Below, piece after piece: positions 55,001 through 62,102 of a stretch of DNA of 64,000 bases. The notes under the pieces were generated by a model, which searched no databases, was not told the origin of the DNA, and saw only the letters and a list, made by a program, of their open reading frames with translations. The stretch is from Pectobacterium colocasium (GTDB lineage Bacteria > Pseudomonadota > Gammaproteobacteria > Enterobacterales > Enterobacteriaceae): assembly GCF_020181655.1 (NCBI RefSeq), contig NZ_CP084032.1, forward strand, positions 806,001 to 870,000, read 5' to 3'. A program made the position numbers and the translations under genes. The first letter of the stretch is position 1; each line of letters begins with the position of its first letter.

Positions 55001-55731
55001 CGCAACCACAATCGTTACCCACCAGTATCACCGTTGAACCTGCACGCCAGCGCGCTGCTGATACGACGCGTCCGTCGGATGCGCCCTGGGTGCTCGATCC
55101 TGTGATGTCACAGCTGATGCCGACGCTGGAGCAGGTCAATTTATCTTCGCGTGCTGGTACCGCCGTGCGCGACAGCGCCGCTGTTTCTCCGTCGGATTCC
55201 AACTTGTTCCTGCACGTACGTGGTCAGACAACGGCGTTGGAATCGGCGTTCAGCAGTGTGCAGGGCGCGTTGCAGCCGGATGCCTCCGGCGCGCTGGCCT
55301 TTAGCCTGCCGCAGCGCATGTTCAGCGTGCGTGAAGGCAACGCCACGCTGACGCTGCAACTGGCGAACGGGCGTCCGTTGCCTGCGTGGGTGCAGTTTGA
55401 TGCCCGCAGCGGCGTGGTGCGTATTACCGATGCCAGTGCGGTGCAGGTTAACCAGATCCAACTGGCGCTAAAAGCGCAGGCCGCAGACGGCACCAGCCGG
55501 ATCGTACCGATTACGCTGCAAACCGGACAAGGCGCTGGTGTAGAAATGGCGACTGACCGTGGAGCGATGCAATGGCCTGCAAACCCTGCGGCACCGTCGG
55601 CTGAAAACCGAGAGGCGGAACGCTTAGCACCAACGGGGAAAACCGCTTTTACCGAACAGCTACGTCAGCATCAGCCTGAACAGGATGCGCTGCTGGCGGC
55701 GCTCAGTGAACTGAGCAGCCAGCGTGCGTAA
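46042..55731 (+). CDS. Giant LEPR-motif repeat protein with beta-propeller blocks
   Basis: 3229 residues. There is no ordinary Sec signal; the N-terminus carries WVLEPRMMFDAAAVS (LEPR motif at 22-32), seen in very large exported proteins. Four beta-propeller blocks of YVTN/lactonase type (about 219-550, 853-1258, 1487-1875, 2337-2690) contain repeats like LSADGKTLYVVS and FSRDTTSGALTFVG. Five ~135-residue modules of the LSD..LDxLNGGxGNYxGAxL type start near 553, 1263, 1879, 2190 and 2692. Three other beta modules (about 54, 695, 2020) and two cadherin/Ig-like domains (about 1400, 2835) complete it. A Pro-rich linker (about 2930) leads to a ~270-residue C-terminal region. I see no RTX nonapeptide arrays. 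Probably exported by the following genes. Confidence 0.85.
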   Translation: MTFSRSKSGSGFTRAPRQAWVLEPRMMFDAAAVSTAVDVAAHVAATDTAPGVDATPVKATVTITDTSDSFEAVDLFSNVSVSADKSAQELKDLVVTVNRTGANQALVIDGTEITLAATNGAKTTEGEGKYSYTVAVSGATTTITVSIASSEAFQPNDVAKLIDGIAYKPLDKTVAGGDVTVTLKSLSDESDTADLNIHSTVTIDSKINVAPVVSASDAPELAELLVVPGMESPQAVRYSSNGAYAYAIGSDGTLGVFTVGEHGKLTLSQTLSDISALKDVKEIALSADNRSLYAITGSSNIVALSLDENGQVIQVEGSYTQTTSSQHGNIIGLAVSSDGTQVYVTTEWDGMVVFTRDVTTGRLTFLQRLNPDGIEINGIVASSGNYVVTMGMGTKHTLSVFQRGDNGTLTSVATLETSGAGYGAVEYQLAISKDQQFIYVADPDNGEISVYQLRDGAEGKTLTHTDTKTLKGVNALYLNADGNQLYALSSEGTLQIYSVNATTGALTEGGLIQNIGDTHGMVLSPDGQSLLIAGETIQRFSALRTYLYGSDLPFADHVALSDSNLDVLNGGAGNYNGATLTIGRETPSSDDQFGLSAGNNLTLQDSKILQSGVEIGTFTQNQGVLSVAFTADVTKETANAVLKQITYRNVGSQNATETVTLTVAANDGELSSTVATVALLLTANSAPTLVSQGGSNLTLDIRGAAVSLFKDTAVNTGEAGQALTKLSIDIAGLNSPNQEYLTVDGTLIDLSKDSTGTTTSGYQYSYTYNAFSGQSSLVLSSVQGISSMAMMKLVDGLSYSTGKESSSASGVRTITLTELQDNGGTANGGSDTAALTVSSSINLAFNELPTIEATYSPDAALFYNAGTLSGYNERVSAISVSQDGKTLLVTGSEGNNNSGKTYLRVYARDAETGALTLLQSFTQGEQDDPSTPAIEVNGLNTITTLVQSNDGSSVYVAGGSGSVYSLVQFSRDTTTGQLSYVGVVATQGVNGVSGLDATVSEIVLSEDGTSLYTINGVTPVDRATDKNAVTFFSRDTTSGALTFVGSLVGSDTIPLRSPSGIVLSSDGTSAYISNLGNHSITVLSRDAATGSLNYVTTINKTTIAADGNSADIPKDDRYLNGLQDIVISPDNRFVYVSSNSQGTVSIFSRDTETGALTYVGTLDLYNAGHIPANALSLRELVMSEDGSALYVAALGGQSVLVFGRDSDSGALTYRNSVELSINTVNHLAVSADGKNIYAGVSTFFAGLNVLNAAANAPYSQTTDVPFATGVSLSDRELDGVDNYNGATIVISRNGDASADDQFAFQSGNGLTLSGSDIQYQGATIATFSVNEGTVRIVFTDSVTKTVVNQVLHQVTYRYDGEAKDASIPLTITFSDGVKETSLLLTLVPNKPPVVDNSDYVPPSATAGQSYTATLPDDLFRDPENGALTLQVNGLPAGLTFDADTRTISGTPALNGAGSFSISVVATDASGQQAEQTLTLKIASDPAQIPTLGGESSALSNDRSLSAFYNETLQRDVMQGVKDTALSADGKTLYVVSAPDSGSAVLSVFTRDTEGKFTLSKILPHYREVFNDETRQFDRFDDNPSLAGASEVTLSSDGQYLYVVGSEGNAVTIFSVGSGGELTQAAVLDQAALGGHTLDVRSHIVSQGDYLYLTAAQSGSDNDSRSVLVFKRGADGALAAVSQADNLIGASRLVLDPAGRYLFVSGSGSTVGVTAFTIDAQGALAQVGQISGTSEYYINGLALSPDGKTLYAIHADVGNYTLNTITVGANGALMLASTEPFVFTDDRSDSGEALATDLVVSADGTALFVIGKNISVFSRAEDGSLTLKQTIKSGEMGIGFSGLQNVELGADGKQLYLVGSDQVRILNVGTTGAVYTEGNDPVVLLPSGRLSDPQFDALNETKGDYNGATITVGRQEGGRPEDTFGLKADNGLTLDGNNILKDGVAIATFTQVDGALTIKFITVVTQADAQNVLRQITYNNTSQDPELAGSSPTFTFSIRDNDNNVADLDITVNLVGVNDPSTLTMTVLNPQIPGNGEFVKLFKDTQIDTIESGQRIWQVVMTFDASGPNEVINVRGATIVLESSNGVRQAANGLQYSVAIRDGKATVVIYSMNTGSETAKIIDSIGYNYLGNNPSGERHVTLMIKEDIYNGTTPETTLEQAITLTLAPAAETNTAPVITISGTTPTYTERADPIVLVPDATVSDAQMDKLNGGKGNYDGATLKITLGDGKTALDKLGFSAGNGLTLSGDTLQKDGVTIGQVSNQDGVLTIRFNANAGTIPTTEDVQNTLRQITYASDSHTPAAQVAVTVTLSDRYLDSQVSALSVAITPINDTPVVANDPVLSADELRLVNTYTAISGLGTVTAAARTADGLAVYVSDDKGAIALFQRDANSGELTYMRTFAAAEGVTGISQLQVSADGNSVYALRADGNAIVWFSRDVNGALTHNATIESNYNIDDGNLDDINGIALSEDGKNLYLINRYSGQLAYFSRDTATGRLTYVEALGGNMSSEPYLWAATRILSRGDLLFVTTAINDTSTVIVYQRDDSGKLTLLGHVRSFTDAAGNTVQLSGLEQLTVSADGRSVFVASAGQIDAFALDTATGTFTHLARVAAEGTVSDLALSADARVLYATKGDGSLTRYVLNDKTLIPLDTLTSNGSSFAHLLPVDGGLITLGNGVSVLDETSRLPVYRVDGPAVIVTPAIVLSDAELDALNGGAGNYQGASITLQRGETATAGDRFDFSAGNGFTLANGVISKDGQAVATFTQVDGKLTVTFTAAISRADATALARQISWATSASLVGNATSLTLVLNDGEIDSAAQALGVTLSREVNLPPVGHAELFTPPTAQVGSGWSYTLPTGLFSDPENDRLTITIDAAQLPNGVSFDSETRTFSGNPSAAGTFNVTITATDSAGNATTLTVALTVNAASTPVDPGTPVDPGTPTEPANPDNTSTAAPVILVQQGASLPADADQREREQPLGAIVADLSRSDAQPQSLPTSITVEPARQRAADTTRPSDAPWVLDPVMSQLMPTLEQVNLSSRAGTAVRDSAAVSPSDSNLFLHVRGQTTALESAFSSVQGALQPDASGALAFSLPQRMFSVREGNATLTLQLANGRPLPAWVQFDARSGVVRITDASAVQVNQIQLALKAQAADGTSRIVPITLQTGQGAGVEMATDRGAMQWPANPAAPSAENREAERLAPTGKTAFTEQLRQHQPEQDALLAALSELSSQRA

Positions 55732-55774
55732 GCACGCCGCAGATCGAGACGAGATTTTATTCCTTAACCACACA

Positions 55775-55810
55775 CCTTCGGCTTGCAGGCCACCGCCTGC
55801 AAGCCGAAGG
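55775..55810. promoter_or_regulatory. Perfect 15-bp hairpin between the giant gene and the export genes
   Basis: CCTTCGGCTTGCAGG pairs exactly with CCTGCAAGCCGAAGG around CCACCG, 43 bases after the giant gene's stop. No T-run follows, so it is more likely a partial terminator or mRNA-stabilising stem that sets the ratio of substrate to exporter. Confidence 0.7.
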
Positions 55811-55842
55811 GAACAGACAAATAGAAGATGGGGAGAACCCGG

Positions 55843-57627
55843 GTGAATCAGCACATAGCGCATTTCTGGGATAGCCAGCAACACGACAGTCAGCAGCACG
55901 TTCAACACGAGGCTACACCACGCACCGCGGGTTCCCGGGCGTTACGGATCGCCGTGACCCTTGCCTGTCTGGGGTTGGCGGGCTGTGCCGTCAAGCCTGA
56001 GCCGATTACGGTTGAGCAGCAGGTTGCCCAGGCGCTGAGCGACAGAACGCAGATGTTCGCCAATCAGGAACCGGTACGCGGCACGATCACGCTGGATGAA
56101 GCGATTGCCCGTGCGCTGAAATATAACCTGCAACAACGAGTCGCGCTGATGGAACAGGCGATGGAAGACGACCTGTTGGGCGTACAGAATCTGGATATGC
56201 TGTTACCGAAACTGACCGTGCGTGCCGGGCTGCAAACCCGCGATAACGTCGCTGGCTCAAGTAGCCAGTCGGTGACCACGGGACGACAATCGCTGGAAGC
56301 ATCCACCAGTCAGGATCAGACCCAGCGCACCGCCGATCTGACGATGAGCTGGAACGTGCTGGATTTTGGTATCAGCTATTTCAACGCCAAAGTACAGGCG
56401 AACAAATCGCTGGCGGCAGAAGAACGCCGTCGTCGCGTCGTCGCGGATATTACCCGTCAGGTGCGGACGGCCTATTGGGAAGCCGCAACGGCGCAGCGTT
56501 TGCAGCCGGAAGTGACCACGGCGCTGACGCAGGCGCGTCAGGCGCTGGAATATGCGCGCCAGACCGAGCAACAGCGACTGTTGGCACCGGTTGAGGCGCT
56601 GCGTTTCCAGAAAAATATGCTGGAGATGGTGCGCCAGTTGGAAATCGTCGACAGCGATCTGGTGGTGGCGAAGTCCCGTCTGGCGGCGCTGATGAACCTG
56701 CCGCCGTCCAGCAAGTACGATGTCGTTGTGCCGAGCGAAAGCAGTTTGGTTGCGCCGAAGATGGCTTACTCGCTCGACGATCTGGAAAACTTCTCGATGG
56801 TTAAACGCCCGGAAGTGCGCGAAGAGAGCTATCTGGCACGCAATAGCGTACTGGAAACCCGTAAATCGCTGCTGCGTCTGCTGCCGGGTGTGTCGCTATT
56901 TGCTGGAATCAACGGTGACAGCAACAGCTATCTGGTCAATCACCAGTGGGCGAACGCGGGCGTTCAGGTCAGCGGCAACCTGCTGAATGTGTTGTCATGG
57001 TCATCGGTGAAACGAGCCGGACAGGCGAACGAAGATCTGGCGGAAGTTCGCCGTCAGGCGCTGCGTATGGCGGTGCTGACGCAGGTGAACGTCGCCTGGC
57101 AGGAATATCAGCAGAGTACGCGGATGTTCGGCCGCTATCAGGAACTGGCGCGGATTCAGCGCGGTATCCTCAATCAAACCACGCTCAGCGTACAACACCG
57201 TGCTGAAACGCAAATGGAGCAGGTACGCGTCAGCACGGAAACCATTCTGACGACACGCGCGCGTGACCGCAGCTTTGCCGACGTGCAGAACGCGCTGGGC
57301 GCGGTGTATCAGGCGGCCGGGCTGGATGTGCTGCCGGATAACGTGAGCGATGTCAGTCTGGCGGCGCTGAGCAATTCGATTGCCCGCACCACGGGTAATC
57401 TTGAGAAAGGCGGCGTTGCGGTGCCGCGTCTGTCCCTGTCAACACCGGCTACGCCGGCCACCACGACGGCTCCTGCCGTTACCGCTTCCGCAACAGGTTC
57501 AACGGTCGCGAAGCCCATCACGCCTGTGGCAGCCACGCCATCCGCCAACGCGGGGAAACCCTACCGCGTCGTGAATACCGATATGTGGGATAACCTGCAA
57601 TCCCTACAGGCGGGAGGTTCGCGTTAA
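55843..57627 (+). CDS. TolC-family outer-membrane efflux lipoprotein
   Basis: About 594 residues. A membrane signal with lipobox (LACLGLAGC) gives a lipid-anchored outer-membrane protein. The two OEP repeats of TolC-type channels are visible (ITLDEAIARALKYNLQQRVA; YWEAATAQRLQPEVTTALTQ; VLTQVNVAWQEYQQSTRMFG). The C-terminal ~90 residues are A/T/P-rich. GTG 55843 has a GGGGAG site; ATG 55828 is an alternative. Its stop overlaps the next start (TAATG). It should form the outer-membrane tunnel of the export system. Confidence 0.88.
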   Translation: MNQHIAHFWDSQQHDSQQHVQHEATPRTAGSRALRIAVTLACLGLAGCAVKPEPITVEQQVAQALSDRTQMFANQEPVRGTITLDEAIARALKYNLQQRVALMEQAMEDDLLGVQNLDMLLPKLTVRAGLQTRDNVAGSSSQSVTTGRQSLEASTSQDQTQRTADLTMSWNVLDFGISYFNAKVQANKSLAAEERRRRVVADITRQVRTAYWEAATAQRLQPEVTTALTQARQALEYARQTEQQRLLAPVEALRFQKNMLEMVRQLEIVDSDLVVAKSRLAALMNLPPSSKYDVVVPSESSLVAPKMAYSLDDLENFSMVKRPEVREESYLARNSVLETRKSLLRLLPGVSLFAGINGDSNSYLVNHQWANAGVQVSGNLLNVLSWSSVKRAGQANEDLAEVRRQALRMAVLTQVNVAWQEYQQSTRMFGRYQELARIQRGILNQTTLSVQHRAETQMEQVRVSTETILTTRARDRSFADVQNALGAVYQAAGLDVLPDNVSDVSLAALSNSIARTTGNLEKGGVAVPRLSLSTPATPATTTAPAVTASATGSTVAKPITPVAATPSANAGKPYRVVNTDMWDNLQSLQAGGSR

Positions 57628-58382
57628 TGGCTTTCGGCATGATGCGTCCGCTGTTGCTGGTGAGTGCGTTAAGTCTGCCCCTCTGGGGGCAGGCTGCGAC
57701 GACGGGAGACATTCGCGTGCAGCTTAGCGCGCAGCGCTATACCGTGTTATCCAGCGAAATTGCCGGAAAAGTGACGGACATTGCGGTGAAAGAGGGCGAA
57801 CACTTCAAGCAGGGCGATACGCTGGTCACGTTTGACTGCACCGTGCTGCGCGAAAAGCTGAACTACTCAAACGCCGCAGAGAATGCCGCGCGTAAGAAGC
57901 TGGCGATTGCCGATCGGTTAGACAAGCTCAATTCGATCAGCCTGTCGGATGTCGATCAAGCGCGATCGTCGGTGTCGATGGCGCAGGCGGAAAGCGGCGT
58001 CAATCGCGCCATGCTGCAACGCTGTGCTATTAAAGCCCCGTTCTCCGGCCGCGTCACGGAAACCAAGGTGAAACGCTGGGAATCCGTGCCGGAAGGTAAA
58101 GAGCTGTTGGCGATTTATGATGACAGCGCGTTCGAGCTGGAAATGATCGTGCCGTCGCGCTGGCTGGTGTGGTTAAAGCAGGGCAGCGCTTTTCAGGTTA
58201 CGCTGGATGAAACGGGTCTGAGCTATCCGGCGGAAATCAGCCGGCTTTCTTCGGCGATCGATCCGGTTAGCCAATCGGTAAAAGTTTTTGGTCGCATTAC
58301 TCAGTCCACAGCCGGATTATTGCCGGGCATGAGCGGCGTGGCGCAAATCGTGCCGCCTGATGCAGGCAGTGTGTCGCCATGA
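57627..58382 (+). CDS. Periplasmic adaptor (membrane-fusion protein)
   Basis: 251 residues with a Sec signal (LLLVSALSLPLWGQA). The HlyD/RND-adaptor lipoyl halves are IAGKVTDIAVKEGEHFKQGD and IKAPFSGRVTETKVKRWESV, separated by a short coiled coil. It is shorter than typical RND adaptors. It lacks an inner-membrane helix, so it probably bridges the TolC-like channel to one of the two membrane-anchored adaptors. The next gene overlaps in ATGA (58379). Confidence 0.88.
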   Translation: MAFGMMRPLLLVSALSLPLWGQAATTGDIRVQLSAQRYTVLSSEIAGKVTDIAVKEGEHFKQGDTLVTFDCTVLREKLNYSNAAENAARKKLAIADRLDKLNSISLSDVDQARSSVSMAQAESGVNRAMLQRCAIKAPFSGRVTETKVKRWESVPEGKELLAIYDDSAFELEMIVPSRWLVWLKQGSAFQVTLDETGLSYPAEISRLSSAIDPVSQSVKVFGRITQSTAGLLPGMSGVAQIVPPDAGSVSP

Positions 58383-59734
58383 CCGACCGGAACACGACAG
58401 CAGCACAAACTGAACAAGATACCCGGCTGGCGCTGCTGGCCGAGTTGTTGCAACTGCAAAGCCGTGCCAGAGCGCGTGAAACGCTGGATGAACTGGCGTT
58501 TTTTATCGTCAATGAGACGCACAGCGTAGTGAAGTATCGACAGGCGCTGCTGTGGGACTGTGATAAACAGCGCTTGCAGGCGGCGTCCGGGCTGGCCTCG
58601 CTCGATCACAACGCGCCGTTTTGTACCGAATTTAGCCGTCTGTGCCGCCAGTGGCAGGAAGAAGGGCGACAAGCGCAGGCGCTGCAATGCCGCGAATTAC
58701 CCATTGATGATCAAGTCCTGTGGCAGGAACATCTGCCGGAATTTTTACTCTGGCTGCCGCTACGCTTAGCGCAGGGCGATATGCCGCTGGTGCTGGTGTT
58801 AGCGCGGGACAGCGCATGGCTGCCTGCTGAGATCGTTCTGCTGGAAAAGCTGGCGGAAGCGTATGCTCACGCGTGGGCGAGTTTGCAGAAACAACGTCGG
58901 CGGCAGACGAATACCAGCCCGAAGAAACGTCGTTTGATTCTGGTAGGGATTGTGGCGCTGGTGCTGATCTTATTATTTCCGGTACGCCAGTCGGTGCTAG
59001 CACCGGCGGAGATTGTCGCACACCGCCCGGTGATGGTGCGCGCCCCGGTGGCGGGCGTGGTGGATGACATTTTGGTACGCCCTAATCAGGCCGTCAGCGC
59101 CAATCAGCCGCTGGTACGGCTGGACGTACGCGAACTGGAAAACCGGCTAGAGTCTGCGCGGCAGGCGTTTGCCACCGCCGATGCCCAGTATCGTCAGGCA
59201 CAGCAGCAGGCGTTGTTCGATGCTAATAGCAAGGCCAGTCTGGCCGTGCTGCAAAGCCGCCGCGAACAGGCGCAGAGCGAAATGGATTTTCTGCAACGTC
59301 AGCAGGAACGCATGCAGCTTGTTTCTCCGCGTGATGGTGTGGCGATTTTTGACGATAGCAGCGACTGGATTGGGCGCTCGGTGGCGGTGGGGGAACGTAT
59401 CATGATGATCGCCGATCCGCACGATGTTGAGCTGGAGATCCAGTTGCCGGCGGCGGATGCGATTGCGCTGGAAAACGGCGCGGACGTGCGCCTGTTCCTC
59501 AATGTGGCTCCGAATTCGGCACAGGACGCGCGGCTTGAGCAGATTGGCTATCGTGCCGCGCCGACGCCGGATAATGTGATGGCCTATCGGCTGCGGGCAC
59601 GCTTTACACAGGATGATCCGCAGCTGCGCGTGGGCCTGAAAGGGACCGCCAAGCTGTACGGTAAACGCACGGTGCTGTTCGTTTACCTGCTGCGCAAACC
59701 GCTGGCTTCCCTGCGCGTCTGGCTGGGGGTGTAA
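58379..59734 (+). CDS. Membrane-fusion protein with N-terminal GAF-like domain
   Basis: 451 residues. Residues 1-180 look like a cytoplasmic GAF-type sensor (ETLDELAFFIVNETHSVVKY; LLWDCDKQRLQAASGLASLD), followed by a basic stretch and one membrane segment (LILVGIVALVLILLFPV, about 187-203). The periplasmic part is an HlyD-type adaptor: VMVRAPVAGVVDDILVRPNQ, a coiled coil, QLVSPRDGVAIFDDSSDWIG. A sensor fused to an adaptor is unusual and suggests that export responds to a cytoplasmic signal. It is coupled on both sides (ATGA, TAATG). Confidence 0.85.
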   Translation: MTDRNTTAAQTEQDTRLALLAELLQLQSRARARETLDELAFFIVNETHSVVKYRQALLWDCDKQRLQAASGLASLDHNAPFCTEFSRLCRQWQEEGRQAQALQCRELPIDDQVLWQEHLPEFLLWLPLRLAQGDMPLVLVLARDSAWLPAEIVLLEKLAEAYAHAWASLQKQRRRQTNTSPKKRRLILVGIVALVLILLFPVRQSVLAPAEIVAHRPVMVRAPVAGVVDDILVRPNQAVSANQPLVRLDVRELENRLESARQAFATADAQYRQAQQQALFDANSKASLAVLQSRREQAQSEMDFLQRQQERMQLVSPRDGVAIFDDSSDWIGRSVAVGERIMMIADPHDVELEIQLPAADAIALENGADVRLFLNVAPNSAQDARLEQIGYRAAPTPDNVMAYRLRARFTQDDPQLRVGLKGTAKLYGKRTVLFVYLLRKPLASLRVWLGV

Positions 59735-61851
59735 TGCCGTCGCCTGCCGCACTCAGCCCGCTACGGGATGAACTGATCCTGCACGCCGGGCCGGCTAACC
59801 GCGACGGTTCGCCCAGTTGGACGCTGGAAGATCCGCTACGTGGTCTCTATTTTCGTATCGGCTGGGCAGAAATGGCGATGCTCTCGCGCTGGTCGATCGG
59901 GGATGCTGCGCAGATCGTGGCCGAGGTTAACCAAACTTCTGCGCTCACGCTGGATGACAGTGATGTGCAGTATTTCAACCGCTTCTTGCAGGCTAACAGC
60001 CTGACGCGCGTGTCCGGCGATGACGCGCTGGCGCAGTTTTCTCGTCAGATAGAGCAGTCACGCGTTTCGATCTGGCGCAAGCTGTTGAAGAACTATCTGT
60101 TTTTTCGCATCCCCTTGTGGCATCCCGATCGTTTTCTGGGGGCGACGCTGCCGTGGGTCGCGCCCTTCTTCAGCCGTACTTTCTTCAGGCTGACGCTGCT
60201 GGCGGCTGTGCTGGGGCTATTCCTGGCCGGACGCCAGTGGGAAACGTTCAAGCATACGTTTCTGCATTTCTTCACGCTGGAAGGCGCAGCGCTGGCGGGG
60301 TTGACGCTGTGCGTTACCAAGATTCTGCATGAATTCGGCCACGCCTACACCTGCAAGCGCTTTGGTGCGCGAGTCGCCACGATGGGCGTCGCGTTTCTGG
60401 TGATGATGCCGGTGCTGTATACCGATACGTCCGGTTCGTGGAAACTCACGCGCCGTCGGCAGCGAATGGCGATTGGCGCAACGGGCATGATGACCGAGCT
60501 GGTGCTGGCGGCGTGGGCGACGCTGGCATGGAGCTTCTTGCCGGACGGCATGCTGCGCAGCGCCGCATTTATGCTGGCGACCACCACCTGGATTATGACG
60601 CTGGCGATTAACCTCAGTCCGCTGATGCGCTTTGACGGCTATTTCCTGCTGTCCGATGGGCTACAGATGCCGAACCTGCAAAACCGTGGCTTTGCTATCG
60701 GCCGCTGGCAGATGAGAGAATGGCTGTTCGGCTTAGGGGATGCCCCGCCGGAGCGCTTCCCGCGCTGGCTGCAACGCACGCTGGTGGGCTATGCCTTTGC
60801 GGTGTGGATATACCGCTTCTTCCTGTTTACCGGTATCGCGATTCTGGTTTACCACATGGCGTTCAAGCTGTTGGGGATGCTGCTTTTCGCCATTGAAATC
60901 GGCTATTTCGTGGTGATGCCGGTGGTGAATGAAGTGCGCGAATGGAGTAAACGCCGTAAGGATTACCGTATGAACCGTAATATGACGACAACGCTGGCCG
61001 TGAGCGCCGTGATTCTGCTCGCGTTGCTGATTCCCTGGCAGCGCAGCGTGTATGCACCCGCGCTTTTGCGGGCGGAACAGCAAAGTAGCTTGTATATGCC
61101 CGTACCCGCGATGATTCAGCGCATTGAGGTGCAGGTCGGCCAGCCGGTGCGCACCGGGCAAACGCTCTTTACGCTGTCGTCTGATGCGCTGGCGCATGAA
61201 CGGCAGCAGTTGGAGCGACAAATCGCGACGCTGAACTGGCAAAGTACCTTTCAGGTATTCAACAAGGAAGCGGTTGGCGATCACCAGCGGGTGAAGCAGG
61301 AGCATGACGCGGCGTTGCAAAAGTTACAGGTCTTGCAGCGCCAGTCTGAACAACTGACGGTACGTGCACCGATAGACGGCGTGGTGGCTGACATGACAAC
61401 GCCGCTGGAAACCGGCGAGTGGCTGGGGCAGGGCGAATGGCTGGCCGTTGTCACCAAGCCAACCGGTGGGCTGGTAGAGGCGTTCGTGTCGGAAAAAGAC
61501 TGGCAGCGGCTGCACATGGGCGGAAAGGGCACGTTTTATTTACAGGATGTCAGCCGCTCATCCCTGTCGCTCACCATTGTGGAGATTGCCAGCACGGCCA
61601 CCCGCGATCTGAATGCTACGCCGGAACTCGCCTCGGTTTATGGCGGCGATATTGCCACGCTGAGTGATACACAGCGCAAACTGCATCCTGAACAGGCGGT
61701 TTATCGTGTATTGCTCAGTCTACCTGCCGACTATCGTGCCCAGCCGCAAGTGCTGCGCGGCACGGTAGTGATGGACGGCGAGGCGCAAAGCCTGTTCATT
61801 CGCGGCTGGAAAGTGGTATCCGCCGTACTGATTCGTGAACTGTCATTCTGA
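59734..61851 (+). CDS. M50 (site-2 protease-like) peptidase fused to an adaptor domain
   Basis: 705 residues. After an N-terminal soluble region (about 1-110) with a winged-helix/PqqD-like look (SWTLEDPLRGLYFRIGWAEM), several membrane helices carry zinc-peptidase motifs: HEFGH at 199-203 and the distal aspartate in NLSPLMRFDGYFLLSD (D301). The C-terminal third (after about residue 430) is an HlyD-like adaptor: IQRIEVQVGQPVRTGQTLFT and VRAPIDGVVADMTTPLETGE. This would be an intramembrane metalloprotease tied to an exporter, likely acting on the giant protein or its leader. It ends the operon; a 12-bp hairpin follows at 61893. Confidence 0.88.
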   Translation: MPSPAALSPLRDELILHAGPANRDGSPSWTLEDPLRGLYFRIGWAEMAMLSRWSIGDAAQIVAEVNQTSALTLDDSDVQYFNRFLQANSLTRVSGDDALAQFSRQIEQSRVSIWRKLLKNYLFFRIPLWHPDRFLGATLPWVAPFFSRTFFRLTLLAAVLGLFLAGRQWETFKHTFLHFFTLEGAALAGLTLCVTKILHEFGHAYTCKRFGARVATMGVAFLVMMPVLYTDTSGSWKLTRRRQRMAIGATGMMTELVLAAWATLAWSFLPDGMLRSAAFMLATTTWIMTLAINLSPLMRFDGYFLLSDGLQMPNLQNRGFAIGRWQMREWLFGLGDAPPERFPRWLQRTLVGYAFAVWIYRFFLFTGIAILVYHMAFKLLGMLLFAIEIGYFVVMPVVNEVREWSKRRKDYRMNRNMTTTLAVSAVILLALLIPWQRSVYAPALLRAEQQSSLYMPVPAMIQRIEVQVGQPVRTGQTLFTLSSDALAHERQQLERQIATLNWQSTFQVFNKEAVGDHQRVKQEHDAALQKLQVLQRQSEQLTVRAPIDGVVADMTTPLETGEWLGQGEWLAVVTKPTGGLVEAFVSEKDWQRLHMGGKGTFYLQDVSRSSLSLTIVEIASTATRDLNATPELASVYGGDIATLSDTQRKLHPEQAVYRVLLSLPADYRAQPQVLRGTVVMDGEAQSLFIRGWKVVSAVLIRELSF

Positions 61852-61892
61852 TCAGTTTTGATTTCTGCGATGTCGATCCTGACTTTCTTCCT

Positions 61893-61927
61893 GTCACTGC
61901 CAGCTTCCTGTTTCTGCTGGCAGTGAC
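61893..61927 (+). terminator. Probable terminator-like hairpin after the export operon
   Basis: GTCACTGCCAGC pairs perfectly with GCTGGCAGTGAC around an 11-base pyrimidine-rich loop, 42 bases after the M50 gene stop. The tail is not T-rich. Confidence 0.65.
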
Positions 61928-62032
61928 GTGAAGGAGGGCGCTTCCCCCCTCGATTATGTTGTCCCCACTACTGCTATATATTTCAAATAGCGGGAATTTT
62001 TTGATATCTCAGGCTACACCCAATGTTGGATA

Positions 62033-62102
62033 TTAGGGGAAACACGGTGATGAGGTTCCCGTAGGGATACCTCGCACCGTGGTAGCCCCGGGCATCTCGA
62101 TA
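62033..62102. repeat. Intergenic hairpin repeat, copy 2 (see 3002)
   Basis: Same core GAGGTTCCCGTAGGGATACC and outer arms as copy 1, with ACGGTG/CACCGT perfectly paired in the stem. Confidence 0.75.
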
